A stretch of 64,000 nucleotides of DNA, from positions 1,797,347 through 1,861,346 of the forward strand of contig NZ_STFF01000001.1 in the NCBI RefSeq assembly GCF_004834005.1. Direction: 5' to 3'. Of the stretch, positions 1 to 8,835 are shown piece by piece (position 1 is the first letter of the stretch; every line of letters begins with the position of its first letter). A program made the translations under genes and the position numbers. This DNA comes from Niastella caeni. Lineage in GTDB: Bacteria; Bacteroidota; Bacteroidia; Chitinophagales; Chitinophagaceae. The notes below the pieces were generated by a model, which saw only the letters and a list, made by a program, of their open reading frames with translations, had not been told where the DNA came from and searched no databases.

Positions 1-1
1 T

Positions 2-1084
2 TGGTATCCGGATAAAGAAAATATTGCCATGGAGATCTATTACCATTCGGGACATATCTTTAATCTTGATCGAATGATGAATGGAATGAAACAGTCGCTG
101 GGTTACTACAGTAAGCACTTCTCTCCCTATCAATATCAACAGATGCGTATCGCGGAAACTCCGGCCTATAGCGGCAGGGGGCAATCCTTCCCCGGGCTAA
201 TCTCAATTTCTGAGAATGTAGGATTTATCATGGATATTGATGATACAACAGATATGGACATGCCTTTTTTTATCGTAGCGCACGAAATGGCTCATCAATG
301 GTGGGGCGATCAGGTTAACCCGGCCAACGTTCAGGGTAAGACTATGGTCTCAGAATCCTTAGCCCAGTATTCGGCCCTTATGGTATTTAAAAAAGAATTT
401 TCTGAGCAGAAGGTTAAAAAATTGCTGAGATGGAATATGAGGCAGTATTTAAAATACAGATCCGGAAAAGCCATGCATGAAACTCCGCTTTCGTTAGTAG
501 GGTCCAAACAAGAATATATACACTACAACAAGGGGATGATCAACCTGAATGCATTACAACATTACATCTCTGAAGATAGTGTCAATAAAGCGTTACAGCG
601 TTTTATCAGGGATTGGAACAGTTATACCGGATTGAAAAAGCAACGTACTGACCGGTATCCTACTACAAACGATCTGCTGGGTTACTTCAGGGATGTTACC
701 GCCGACAGCATGCAACATATTATCCAGGATTTGTTTGCATCCGTTATACTTTATGATAACAAATTGCGCCATGCGGAATATGAAAAAGTTTCTGAAAAAC
801 AGTATTCGGTGACTGTGACGCTGGATATGAAAAAAATGCGAATAGACAGTTTGGGCAATGAAAATTCCGCAGCCATTAAAGATTGGATCGAGCTGGGTAT
901 ATATTCAGAGGATGTACACGGGAAAGAGAACCTTGTTCTCTTAAAAAAGATTATGATCAATTCAACACAAACAACACTGAAACTATTCGTTCCGCAAAAG
1001 CCTGCGAAGGTCGTACTGGACCCCAATTTACTTTTAATTGATAAGAACATGGCCGACAATGAAAAGTCGTTTAATAATCTTTGA
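2..1084 (+). CDS. M1 family metallopeptidase, C-terminal part (cut by window edge)
   Basis: Zinc aminopeptidase of the M1 (gluzincin) family. The frame is open to the left edge, so the true start lies outside the window; the first internal ATG is at 29. Numbering from that ATG, HEMAH at residues 85-89 supplies the two zinc histidines and catalytic Glu. The third ligand Glu follows about 20 residues later in SESLAQY, one residue further than in classical M1 enzymes; I recall the same spacing in the subfamily where the peptidase is fused to an ABC-transporter permease. The segment before the motif (EIYYHSGH, GRGQSFPGLISISE) also resembles that subfamily, so the missing N-terminus may be a multi-pass membrane region. 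No terminator is evident before the next gene. The family is certain; the fusion is inferred. Confidence 0.85.
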   Translation, partial: WYPDKENIAMEIYYHSGHIFNLDRMMNGMKQSLGYYSKHFSPYQYQQMRIAETPAYSGRGQSFPGLISISENVGFIMDIDDTTDMDMPFFIVAHEMAHQWWGDQVNPANVQGKTMVSESLAQYSALMVFKKEFSEQKVKKLLRWNMRQYLKYRSGKAMHETPLSLVGSKQEYIHYNKGMINLNALQHYISEDSVNKALQRFIRDWNSYTGLKKQRTDRYPTTNDLLGYFRDVTADSMQHIIQDLFASVILYDNKLRHAEYEKVSEKQYSVTVTLDMKKMRIDSLGNENSAAIKDWIELGIYSEDVHGKENLVLLKKIMINSTQTTLKLFVPQKPAKVVLDPNLLLIDKNMADNEKSFNNL

Positions 1085-1185
1085 CCACAACATTGACCAC
1101 AACCTGTATTCCATAATTCTTTTAAAAATAAAATATTCACTTATCGCTAATCTAAGTATATACGTGTAGTTATTACATATAACTG

Positions 1186-1216
1186 TTTTTCCGTTTTTCC
1201 TATTCCGCTAGTTTTG
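1186..1216 (+). promoter_or_regulatory. Candidate Bacteroidota promoter for the beta-helix gene
   Basis: TAGTTTTG at 1209-1216 is an exact match to the phylum -7 element TAnnTTTG. At the expected 19-base distance upstream, 1186-1189 reads TTTT, one mismatch from the -33 element TTTG. The predicted leader before the ATG at 1259 is about 36 bases. Confidence 0.5.
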
Positions 1217-1258
1217 GGCTTCCATTATTTAAGCGCCTGATTTAACGATCAATACCTG

Positions 1259-3178
1259 ATGAAAACACCAGTAACCTATTTCTTTGTTGCCCTGCTTACA
1301 TTGGCCACATTGTCTGCCTCCGCTGTAAATTATTATGTAGATCCTTCTTCTTCAGGATCTAATCTGGGAACAGTCAATGATCCCTGGAAATCTATTGCCG
1401 ATATTCCCGAGTATGTTAATTATTTCCATCCCGGGGATACTGTCTTTTTCAAACGAGGCCAGCAGTATGCGGGCACGCTTTCTATCAACAGCTCAGGCAG
1501 CAGTGCTGCCCCCATTGTATTCATGCCTTACGGCTCAGGCAACGCACCTGTTTTTCAGTATAACCTGGCCAACACAACAGAATCCCTGATCTACAACCGG
1601 GTAATAATACGGCTATACCAGGCAAATTATGTGGTGATCGATGGTTTTGAAATGAAAGATGCCACGATGTCTGAAACCGATCACACTATTACTGCCCATG
1701 TAGGATATGGAGTGTACACCTATAATAGCTCTCATAATATAATTAAAAACCTTACCATAACCCGATTGGGCGCAGGCATAGCCATAGATGGCGGAAGCCA
1801 AAATACAATTACCCATTGCAACATCCGCAATCTGCGTATGATACTCAATACGCCCGATGTAGCCTGGGACGATTTTGGCGCAAATGGAATAATCGTAAAA
1901 GGTTCTGATAATATCATTACACACAATCATATTCAGGATTGCTGGGCCCCCAGCTATGATTATCAGATAGACGGTGGTGCTATAGAAATGTATGGCCCTA
2001 TATCCAATAACAAAATACTGTACAATACAGCCAGTGAAAACCTGGGCTTTATGGAATTTGGCAGTGGGAGCGCAGGACAGGCGCTCAATAATGTTGTCGG
2101 GTACAATCTTTCAATCAACAATGGACATGTTTTTTGGCTCAATACAGAAGGAACATATAGCCTGGATGTGCGTAACCTGCAGTTCTTCAATAACAACATT
2201 ATCGAAACACATGCACACCGCCTTCCTGATGTAAGAAACCTGATAGGCATATCATCAACGCCTTCAGTTTCGAATGTCCTGACGATGAAGAACAATATTT
2301 TCTGGCTCACCACTCCTATGAACATCACAGACCCGGTAACGCAGCCATTTAACGGACCGCAGCTTATTCATCAAAATAACCTGTTTCATTTGAGCGGCGG
2401 AAGTCTGGGATATACGCTGGAAGCTTCAGAACAGAACCTCAATCCGGCAGTATCCCTGTTCGCAGACATTACCTCTTCCCCTGATCCGGTTTCATGGAAT
2501 TATAATCTGCAACCAGCCTCTACCGCCATTAATTTTGGGCAAACAACCGGAATTGATAAAGACTTTTATGGCCAGGCCGTTCCCATTGGCGGCGCTCCTG
2601 ATGCAGGAATTGCAGAAAGCATTTCCAGCGTACTACCTTTACAAATCCTTTCCTGCAGCGGTTTCAGGGGTACAACCGGAAATATTATAGAATGGGAAAC
2701 TACCACTGATAAGGCCGATCACTTTGAAATTGAAAAAAGCAACGGTGGAAATAATTTTAAAACAATCGCAACAGTTCCATACAAACCGAACCCTGGTTCA
2801 ACTACAGTAAAATATGAATTCACAGATAAGGATATGTCGAACGAGATTCTGTATTACCGTATTAAAGCAATTGAACCTGGTACCCAGGGTTTTTATTCTA
2901 AAATCATCAGCATAAAGAACACTTCTGCTACAGATAATATGATCGTGTCACCGAATCCTGCCCGGGATTATGTGTACCTGAAAATTCCCGGAAATGATTT
3001 TCTCAATAAAGAAATGATGCTCGTTAATATGGCTGGTATGGTAATAAGAAAAGAAAAGTTTAACAATTCTGGCAGCCAGGTACAACTAAACGTAAGCATG
3101 TTGCCACCCGGCGCATATATTATTAAACTTACTGACTATAAGACTGGCAAAAATCATAGCACCCGGTTTACAAAATAA
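1259..3178 (+). CDS. Secreted right-handed beta-helix protein with type IX sorting domain
   Basis: A 639-residue exported protein. Residues 1-22 form a signal peptide (hydrophobic core VALLTLATLSA). Residues 23-60 carry YYVDPSSSGSNLGT and NDPWKSI, the usual opening of pectate-lyase-like parallel beta-helix proteins. Residues about 100-330 contain Asn-rich turns (NTITHCNIRN, NIITHNHIQD, NKILYNTASE) spaced like helix coils. A fibronectin-like segment (about 465-550) precedes a C-terminal domain of about 75 residues beginning MIVSPNPARDYVYLKI, the type A sorting signal of the type IX secretion system. By family this suggests a surface-exposed or released polysaccharide-binding or lyase-type protein; substrate cannot be read from the sequence and no catalytic site is claimed. 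Confidence 0.88.
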   Translation: MKTPVTYFFVALLTLATLSASAVNYYVDPSSSGSNLGTVNDPWKSIADIPEYVNYFHPGDTVFFKRGQQYAGTLSINSSGSSAAPIVFMPYGSGNAPVFQYNLANTTESLIYNRVIIRLYQANYVVIDGFEMKDATMSETDHTITAHVGYGVYTYNSSHNIIKNLTITRLGAGIAIDGGSQNTITHCNIRNLRMILNTPDVAWDDFGANGIIVKGSDNIITHNHIQDCWAPSYDYQIDGGAIEMYGPISNNKILYNTASENLGFMEFGSGSAGQALNNVVGYNLSINNGHVFWLNTEGTYSLDVRNLQFFNNNIIETHAHRLPDVRNLIGISSTPSVSNVLTMKNNIFWLTTPMNITDPVTQPFNGPQLIHQNNLFHLSGGSLGYTLEASEQNLNPAVSLFADITSSPDPVSWNYNLQPASTAINFGQTTGIDKDFYGQAVPIGGAPDAGIAESISSVLPLQILSCSGFRGTTGNIIEWETTTDKADHFEIEKSNGGNNFKTIATVPYKPNPGSTTVKYEFTDKDMSNEILYYRIKAIEPGTQGFYSKIISIKNTSATDNMIVSPNPARDYVYLKIPGNDFLNKEMMLVNMAGMVIRKEKFNNSGSQVQLNVSMLPPGAYIIKLTDYKTGKNHSTRFTK

Positions 3179-3204
3179 CGTAGTTATCGTCCACAACCCG
3201 AAAG

Positions 3205-3231
3205 AAGGTCGCAGAGATGTGGCCTTTTTTT
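3205..3231 (+). terminator. Intrinsic terminator after the beta-helix gene
   Basis: AAGGTC (3205-3210) pairs with GGCCTT (3221-3226), with one wobble pair, across a 10-base loop. The 3' arm runs directly into a T-run. It lies 27 bases after the stop codon. Confidence 0.6.
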
Positions 3232-3559
3232 ATGCCTTTATGTAATCCGCCCTTTGCCACTGAATTTAGAGTCCCTTTTTTATTAAACCCCGATAAAAAA
3301 CCGCTCTCGCTTTACAGAATTCTTTTTCTTTGCCGGTATATGAATTACCTGACAGCCATAATTGGGGAAGAAAATGTCTTTTGGTACTTTTTTGGGTTTG
3401 CAGAATACCTGTGGGTTAAGGAGTGATAGCACCGTACTCCCTATTTTTCCCAATAAATGCCACACTGCTTACCGTTTCATCGTTCGTAGTTATTTTTGCT
3501 TCTTTTTAGGACCGGGCATTTTTAGTACTTTCAAAATGATCCTTTAAATAATTGCAGGC
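3232..3559. other. Gene-free stretch before the two-component pair
   Basis: About 330 bases with only short open frames whose translations look random. TATTTTTG at 3491-3498 matches the -7 promoter element and could drive the downstream regulator pair with a leader of about 55 bases, but no TTTG lies at the matching -33 position. Confidence 0.5.
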
Positions 3560-4249
3560 ATGAAGATCCTTTTAGTTGAAGACGAAGCGGCGTTGGCCAG
3601 TATGCTGAACAAAGGACTTAAAGAAGCTGGTTATGAAGTAACCGTAGCGCCTGATGGCCTTATTGGCCATGAAATGGCTATAAAAAACCAGTTCGATGTA
3701 ATGATCCTCGACATTATGTTGCCGGGCCTGAATGGCATGCAATTATGCAAACAATTAAGGAGGCAACAAATAGATACACCCATACTGATGTTAACCGCAT
3801 TGGGCACTACAGAAAATATTGTGGCCGGCCTCGACAGCGGCGCTGATGATTACCTGGTGAAACCTTTTCATTTTGCCGAACTGGAAGCCCGGCTTCGAAC
3901 ACTGGTACGGCGTAAATCTCCCGGCAATAATGGAACTTCCGACTTACTTCAAATTGGTACGCTTACGCTGAACACCAGCACCCGCTCTGCCAGTTTGAAC
4001 GGAGATCCCGTGAACCTAACCGCAACAGAATACCGTTTGCTTGAATTTATGTTACAAAATCGTGGCCGGGTACTGAGCCGCATGGAACTGCTGGAAAATG
4101 TATGGGGAATCGATTTTAACATGAGCACCAATGTGGTGGATGTATATGTAAATTACCTTCGTAAAAAAATCGATACTGATCCTGCACAGAAACTAATTCA
4201 TACCATGATCGGTATGGGCTATATCCTTAAAGAAGATAAAAAAGGTTAA
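3560..4249 (+). CDS. OmpR/PhoB-family response regulator
   Basis: A 229-residue DNA-binding response regulator. The receiver domain (about 1-120) has the acidic pair E7/D8, phosphoacceptor D51 in MILDIMLPG, the conserved Thr in MLTA and the Lys in VKPF. The C-terminal winged helix (about 130-225) contains NLTATEYRLLEFMLQN and VVDVYVNYLRKKID, typical of OmpR members. The histidine kinase starts 3 bases after its stop, so the two form one operon. Most similar in style to CusR/RprY-type regulators of envelope or metal stress, but the signal cannot be read from sequence. Confidence 0.95.
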   Translation: MKILLVEDEAALASMLNKGLKEAGYEVTVAPDGLIGHEMAIKNQFDVMILDIMLPGLNGMQLCKQLRRQQIDTPILMLTALGTTENIVAGLDSGADDYLVKPFHFAELEARLRTLVRRKSPGNNGTSDLLQIGTLTLNTSTRSASLNGDPVNLTATEYRLLEFMLQNRGRVLSRMELLENVWGIDFNMSTNVVDVYVNYLRKKIDTDPAQKLIHTMIGMGYILKEDKKG

Positions 4250-4252
4250 CAG

Positions 4253-5626
4253 GTGAAAATACAAACACAAACCGCCCTGCTCTTTACTGTGTTAACGGCA
4301 TTGCTGATCCTGTTCATCAGCATAACCACCTATTACTTCGTTAGCCGGTTTGCTTCCAACGATTTCCTTAAACGGCTTGAGCTGCGGGTAAGGGTAGCTG
4401 CTAAACTTCGTTTTGAGCAAAACAAAATATCTACTGATACGTACAAAGAATTGCGGCGGCAATACCTGGAAGTGCTGCCACAGGAGCAGGAGTATTTGCT
4501 AATATGGGATTCCGCAACGAATGTTATTCATCCACAGGCACAATCCAAATTACCCAAATCATTTTACCAGAAGATTATAGCCGCACAAGGCAATACAGTC
4601 TTCATACATAAGAACAAAGTTCATTATGCCGGCATTTTGTATCGTGATGAAGGTCATAATTACCTGGTTATAAAATCAGCGGTAAACGAATATGCAAACA
4701 CGTTGTTGTACACCCTGGCCAGGGCAAAGATCGCCACGTTTGTGGTTGGCGTATTACTGGTATTTACTGTTGGTATTTTCTTTAGTCGCAAAACATTTCA
4801 ACCGCTGCGGCAGCTTATCAGCAAAGTGCAGGACATCAGTGCGCATAACCTGCACCTGCGTTTGGAAACTAAAAAAGGAAAAGATGAAATGACCGAGCTG
4901 GCACATACGTTCAATACCATGCTCGACCGCCTGCAAACAGCTTTTGAAACACAAAACAATTTTGTAAGCAATGCATCACATGAATTGCGTACACCGCTAA
5001 CAACTATAATTGGCGAAGCTGAAGTAGCGCTCAAGAAAGCCCGCACCGACGAAGAGTACCGGCAAAGCCTGCAGATAATTTTAAATGAAGCCGGTAAACT
5101 CGACCATTTGACCCACAGTTTGCTTGCTTTAGCACAAAGCGGATTCGACGGCAAAAAACAACGCCGCAGCCTGGTAAGAATGGATGAATTATTGTGGGAA
5201 GTAAAACAAGCGGTGGATGAACTGCACCCCAACAACCGGGTACAACTGCATTTGGGCGAACTGCCACCTAATGAGCAGCAGCTAGCCGTGGAGGGAAATT
5301 ATCATTTATTAAAACTGGCGCTTACCAATATTGCCGTCAATGCCTGCAAGTATAGCAATAACCGGCCGGTACAGCTCTCCTTACAGGTGGTGAAAAAAAA
5401 GATCAGAATTAGCATAATAGACGAAGGCATTGGCATTCCCGCGTCGGACCTTAAATATGTATTTGAACCATTTTACCGGGCATCTAATACCGATCGTTAT
5501 GAGGGCCACGGCGTGGGGTTACCCCTAGCTCGTAACATTATACGACTTCACAATGGAGAATTAGTGATAAACTCTGTAGAAGGCAAAGGAACTGCTGTAG
5601 AAATTACGCTACATTCACAGTCTTAA
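4253..5626 (+). CDS. Membrane sensor histidine kinase (HAMP, HisKA, HATPase)
   Basis: A 457-residue sensor kinase starting at a GTG codon 3 bases after the regulator stop. A transmembrane helix (about 8-31) is followed by a periplasmic sensor of about 125 residues, a second helix (about 157-178) and a HAMP linker (about 180-235). H243 in SHELRTP is the phosphorylated His. The ATPase domain shows NACKYSNN (N box), IDEGIGIP (G1), FEPFYRA (F box) and GHGVGLPLARNI (G2). It would autophosphorylate and pass phosphate to D51 of the upstream regulator. The periplasmic domain has no recognised ligand motif. Confidence 0.94.
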   Translation: MKIQTQTALLFTVLTALLILFISITTYYFVSRFASNDFLKRLELRVRVAAKLRFEQNKISTDTYKELRRQYLEVLPQEQEYLLIWDSATNVIHPQAQSKLPKSFYQKIIAAQGNTVFIHKNKVHYAGILYRDEGHNYLVIKSAVNEYANTLLYTLARAKIATFVVGVLLVFTVGIFFSRKTFQPLRQLISKVQDISAHNLHLRLETKKGKDEMTELAHTFNTMLDRLQTAFETQNNFVSNASHELRTPLTTIIGEAEVALKKARTDEEYRQSLQIILNEAGKLDHLTHSLLALAQSGFDGKKQRRSLVRMDELLWEVKQAVDELHPNNRVQLHLGELPPNEQQLAVEGNYHLLKLALTNIAVNACKYSNNRPVQLSLQVVKKKIRISIIDEGIGIPASDLKYVFEPFYRASNTDRYEGHGVGLPLARNIIRLHNGELVINSVEGKGTAVEITLHSQS

Positions 5627-5748
5627 TTATTTTTCTAATCTAATTCTTATTACTTTTTTAATGTAATCTTAAACCCTTCTTAAGCCGCTCTAATACCATT
5701 GTGCCAGTTTTGTACTGTAAACTTCATTATTAAATTAATGTTTTCAGT

Positions 5749-6258
5749 ATGCGCAATGTATTGGTTCACACCGATTTTTCTTCGGCTTCTTTTGATCTGG
5801 TTGAGAAAACCATACTCACCATGGGCGAACAGACTTTGAACATTACCATGTTCCATGCTTTTCAAGTCCCTTTTTTTGTAAGCGACCTCATAAGAAATCA
5901 AAGGCAGCCGTACCATGATCTGTTAACAGATTCATTTAGAAATAACTGCAAACAAATTAAACAACAGTACCCAAAGCAGGTAAATAGCATTATATTCCGC
6001 CATTTATATGGAAATACACCGGCCGTATTTCGCAATTTTGTTGATGCACATGACATCGATCTTATTGTTTATCCGGAGCCTTTTGAATTTATGCAGGTGC
6101 ATCCCGATAGTGTAAACCCCGACAGCATGTTTAAGAAAAGCAGGGTACCCCTGTTACGTCAATTCAAACCAAAACGCCGGGTAGTATCCATTCCAGAGAT
6201 CAAAGCGGTAGAAGAAGAAGCCGTTGCCATACTGAGATTACTGAATGCACAAAATTAA
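5749..6258 (+). CDS. UspA-like universal stress family protein
   Basis: A 169-residue cytoplasmic protein with no signal peptide. The opening RNVLVHTDFSSASFDLVEK and the central FRNFVDAHDIDLIVYPEP match the first strand and the later strand-helix pattern of the UspA alpha/beta fold. The usual C-terminal ATP-binding signature G-x2-G-x9-G-S is not visible, so it may be a non-nucleotide-binding member. It follows the kinase gene by 122 bases and may be a separate unit. Family assignment rests on fold pattern only. Confidence 0.6.
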   Translation: MRNVLVHTDFSSASFDLVEKTILTMGEQTLNITMFHAFQVPFFVSDLIRNQRQPYHDLLTDSFRNNCKQIKQQYPKQVNSIIFRHLYGNTPAVFRNFVDAHDIDLIVYPEPFEFMQVHPDSVNPDSMFKKSRVPLLRQFKPKRRVVSIPEIKAVEEEAVAILRLLNAQN

Positions 6259-6347
6259 AGGTGCATCCAGGTTGGCTATGGGAGCAAAAGTATTGACTGC
6301 GATAGAAGATTGGCTTTGATTAATTCAGAACGTTAAACGCTACATTG

Positions 6348-7259
6348 ATGTTACTAAAAAAGAATATTCCTATTGGCTACGTGTTTGGAAAAGTGAAGAT
6401 AGAGTTGTTGATAATACTGGTGTATAGCTTGTCCATTGCCGTAATACATGAACTATTCCTGGTAGTACCAATAAGTATCCCATTGGCTGTGCCAGCCATT
6501 CTGGGTACAGTTATCTCATTGCTGCTGGGCTTCAGAAGTAATCAGGCCTATGATCGCTGGTGGGAAGCCCGGCAAATCTGGGGCGCTATTGTAAACGACT
6601 CGCGTACATTGGCGAGGCAAATATTGAATTTTACCGAGAGCCAGTATGAAGAAGATGAAGTGCAACAATTGCGGCAACGAATGATCCGCAGGCAAATGGC
6701 CTGGTGTTACTCGTTGGGACAAAGCTTGCGCCGGTTAAACCCTACAAGCGGGTTAGACAAATTTTTAAGCCGGCGTGATCTGGAAAATCTCAGTAGGTAT
6801 AACAACGTGCCAGTGGCATTGTTAGATCAGCAGGCACGTGACCTGAAACGCGCTTTGGAAGAAGGTTATTTAAACCGTTATCAGCAAATTGAAATTGATC
6901 GTACGCTTACCCGGTTGTGCGATGCAATGGGTAAATGTGAGCGCATAAAGAATACTGTATTTCCAAGCACGTACAGCTTGTATATACACTTTTCACTTTT
7001 GTTGTTTATCAGCATGCTGCCCTTTGGTGTAATTGATTATTTTGGTTTTCTGGAAGTACCGTTGGTAGTAGCCATCAGCGCCTGCTTTTTATTGATAGAA
7101 AAAATGGCCATTCATTTGCAGGACCCCTTTGAAAATAAACCAACCGATACGCCTATGACAACCATTGCCAGCAATATTGAAAAAGACCTTCGCCAGTTGC
7201 TGCACGACCAGGAGTTGCCGGAAGAAGAACGCCGGGAAAAGTTTTATTATATTCTGTAG
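6348..7259 (+). CDS. Bestrophin-family (UPF0187) membrane protein
   Basis: A 303-residue membrane protein. I chose the ATG at 6348 rather than the in-frame TTG at 6345. The segment LGFRSNQAYDRWWEARQIWG (about 60-80) is the family hallmark, and helices lie near 18-60 and 210-245. The C-terminal part carries FENKPTDTPM, matching the conserved tail after the last helix. Bacterial bestrophins form pentameric ion channels that conduct anions or cations; the ion here is unknown. No operon partner is evident, since the next gene has its own -7 element. Confidence 0.9.
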   Translation: MLLKKNIPIGYVFGKVKIELLIILVYSLSIAVIHELFLVVPISIPLAVPAILGTVISLLLGFRSNQAYDRWWEARQIWGAIVNDSRTLARQILNFTESQYEEDEVQQLRQRMIRRQMAWCYSLGQSLRRLNPTSGLDKFLSRRDLENLSRYNNVPVALLDQQARDLKRALEEGYLNRYQQIEIDRTLTRLCDAMGKCERIKNTVFPSTYSLYIHFSLLLFISMLPFGVIDYFGFLEVPLVVAISACFLLIEKMAIHLQDPFENKPTDTPMTTIASNIEKDLRQLLHDQELPEEERREKFYYIL

Positions 7260-7415
7260 CGTTTACAGTATGAATGAAAGGTTGAATCATTAAATAATAT
7301 CAACCGCTTTTACTCGTACGGTGAATGATTTTTAATGAATCTTCCACGTTCATTTACATATTCAATTTCTCTATGATTGACGGTCAAAGATGGGCCTATA
7401 CTTGTTTTTACCTAA

Positions 7416-7423
7416 TATCTTTG
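7416..7423 (+). promoter_or_regulatory. Candidate -7 element for the asparaginase-domain gene
   Basis: TATCTTTG is an exact TAnnTTTG element ending 19 bases before the ATG at 7443. No TTTG is found 19-21 bases upstream, so only half of the bipartite promoter is supported. Confidence 0.4.
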
Positions 7424-7442
7424 TACCATCAATCATTGCACA

Positions 7443-7952
7443 ATGGCTATTCGCATCTTTACTACAGGTGGTACTTTTGATAAGGAATACAATGAACTGA
7501 ACGGTGAGTTGTATTTCAAAGACACCCACATGCATGAACTGCTAACATTAGGCAGAAGCCGTTTACCGGTGAGTATTACACCACTTATGATGATCGACAG
7601 TCTTGAAATGACTGCTGAACACCGCAACCTTATTGCTGAAGAATGCAAGCAATGTAAAGAAGATAAGATCGTTATTACACACGGCACCGATACCATGGCC
7701 GAAACAGCCCGGGTGCTCGCGAAAAAGGTAACCGGTAAAACCGTTGTATTAACCGGCGCCATGATCCCCATTAAGTTTGGTAGTTCTGATGGCCTGTTTA
7801 ACCTGGGCAGCGCGCTTGCCTTTGTACAATCGCTGCCGCCCGGTGTTTATGTTGCCATGAATGGCCGTTATTTTAACTGGGATAATGTTCGGAAAAACAG
7901 GCAGACCGGCATCTTTGAAGAACTGAAACCGGTGAATGCAGGTACTGAGTAA
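7443..7952 (+). CDS. Single-domain asparaginase-like protein
   Basis: A 169-residue protein equal to the N-terminal catalytic domain of L-asparaginases. It has the first threonine motif TTGGTFDK (about 7-14) and the second motif THGTDTMAE (about 79-87), which hold the two catalytic threonines and the Asp of type I/II enzymes. The LTGAMIPIKFGSSDG segment follows as expected. Full-length enzymes are about 330 residues with a second domain; this one lacks it. Single-domain members are, to my knowledge, found across proteobacteria and Bacteroidota with unclear activity. It could hydrolyse asparagine or another small amide, or have lost activity. Confidence 0.85.
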   Translation: MAIRIFTTGGTFDKEYNELNGELYFKDTHMHELLTLGRSRLPVSITPLMMIDSLEMTAEHRNLIAEECKQCKEDKIVITHGTDTMAETARVLAKKVTGKTVVLTGAMIPIKFGSSDGLFNLGSALAFVQSLPPGVYVAMNGRYFNWDNVRKNRQTGIFEELKPVNAGTE

Positions 7953-7970
7953 ACAAAGCTATCTCCAGCC

Positions 7971-8195
7971 TTATTGTTTCTTTGGTGGCAGGCTAAAAGC
8001 TATCGCTTCATGTTCGAAATGACCTTTATGAGCGCCATCGCAAAAAGGTTTGTTTTTCGACATACCGCAACGGCAAAATGAAATTACTTCCCGTCCGCCG
8101 AGATCGTAAACATTTCCGTTTTTATCTACCACTTCAAAATCCCCTTCTACCCGTAAAGAACCATTGCTGTTTACCGTAATTTTTGTTGATGCCAT
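7971..8195 (-). CDS. CDGSH iron-sulfur domain protein
   Basis: A 74-residue protein with one CDGSH domain. The signature CRCGMSKNKPFCDGAH (about 43-58) gives the three Cys and one His that ligate a 2Fe-2S cluster. No membrane anchor is present, unlike mitochondrial mitoNEET, so it should be cytosolic. Small prokaryotic members are proposed to act in redox or iron handling. It lies 48 bases downstream of the GreA-like gene on the same strand and could be co-transcribed. It converges with the asparaginase gene (18-base gap). Confidence 0.92.
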   Translation of the reverse strand: MASTKITVNSNGSLRVEGDFEVVDKNGNVYDLGGREVISFCRCGMSKNKPFCDGAHKGHFEHEAIAFSLPPKKQ

Positions 8196-8243
8196 TTTAT
8201 ATAAGAATAATGTTGAAGGCGCAAGATACAGGAAAAGGTTGCA

Positions 8244-8717
8244 TCAATAAATTGTTTCAATAGCAGTTTCCTTACCATTAAAAACAAAATGATCTCCTGC
8301 CTTTTTATTATGTAACAGCTTCGCCAGTGGTGCTTGCGGAGAAAGATAAATAATCAACTTTCCCTCTATGGTTTGCTTACCCAGTCCGGCTGCAATAAAA
8401 AAGATCATTGCCCAGCACTCAATGCAGGCGCCGGAAGTTGCCATCTGATAAATAATATCTGTTTTTACTTCGTGTAATAAGGCTAGTTCATGAAGATGTT
8501 GCGCCAACTGCTTCGAATACATTTCTTTTTCCAGTTGGTTCATGGCCCTGGCGGTTTCATACTTATCACCTGCAGAACTTTTTTCTTCATTATTGGCTGC
8601 TTCCTGTGCATTGTTGATCAGGGTTTTGGCAGCCGCTATTCGTTGCTCAATAATTTGCTGGCCAGCCAGCTTCAGTTTGTTTTTAAATGTTATTTTTTCG
8701 GGTTCCGTCACAGCCAC
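8244..8717 (-). CDS. GreA/GreB-like small protein
   Basis: A 157-residue protein. Residues about 5-85 are helical and likely coiled-coil (AAAKTLINNAQEAANNEEKS, EKEMYSKQLAQHLHELALL). The C-terminal part LIIYLSPQAPLAKLLHNKKA and GDHFVFNG matches the FKBP-like C-terminal domain of GreA, where the family has S-P-x-G-x-x-L...K-x-G-D. The coiled coil is shorter than in true GreA, so catalytic stimulation of RNA polymerase cleavage is uncertain. Bacteroidota homologues are often labelled 3-oxoacyl-ACP synthase in databases, which the sequence does not support. Upstream partner of the CDGSH gene. Confidence 0.6.
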   Translation of the reverse strand: MAVTEPEKITFKNKLKLAGQQIIEQRIAAAKTLINNAQEAANNEEKSSAGDKYETARAMNQLEKEMYSKQLAQHLHELALLHEVKTDIIYQMATSGACIECWAMIFFIAAGLGKQTIEGKLIIYLSPQAPLAKLLHNKKAGDHFVFNGKETAIETIY

Positions 8718-8835
8718 TAATTTAGGTGAAAACCAGCCAATCCCTGAATTTGTTAAAATAATCTAAAAGCAGGCACATATTTAAAAAGGGCTTATGTAAA
8801 CAGAAAAAAGGCGCATCAGGTATAAAACAAAGTTT

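Noticed and set aside
3217..3426. A 69-codon frame after the beta-helix gene
   Set aside because: It begins inside the terminator stem and has an unnatural aromatic-rich composition.
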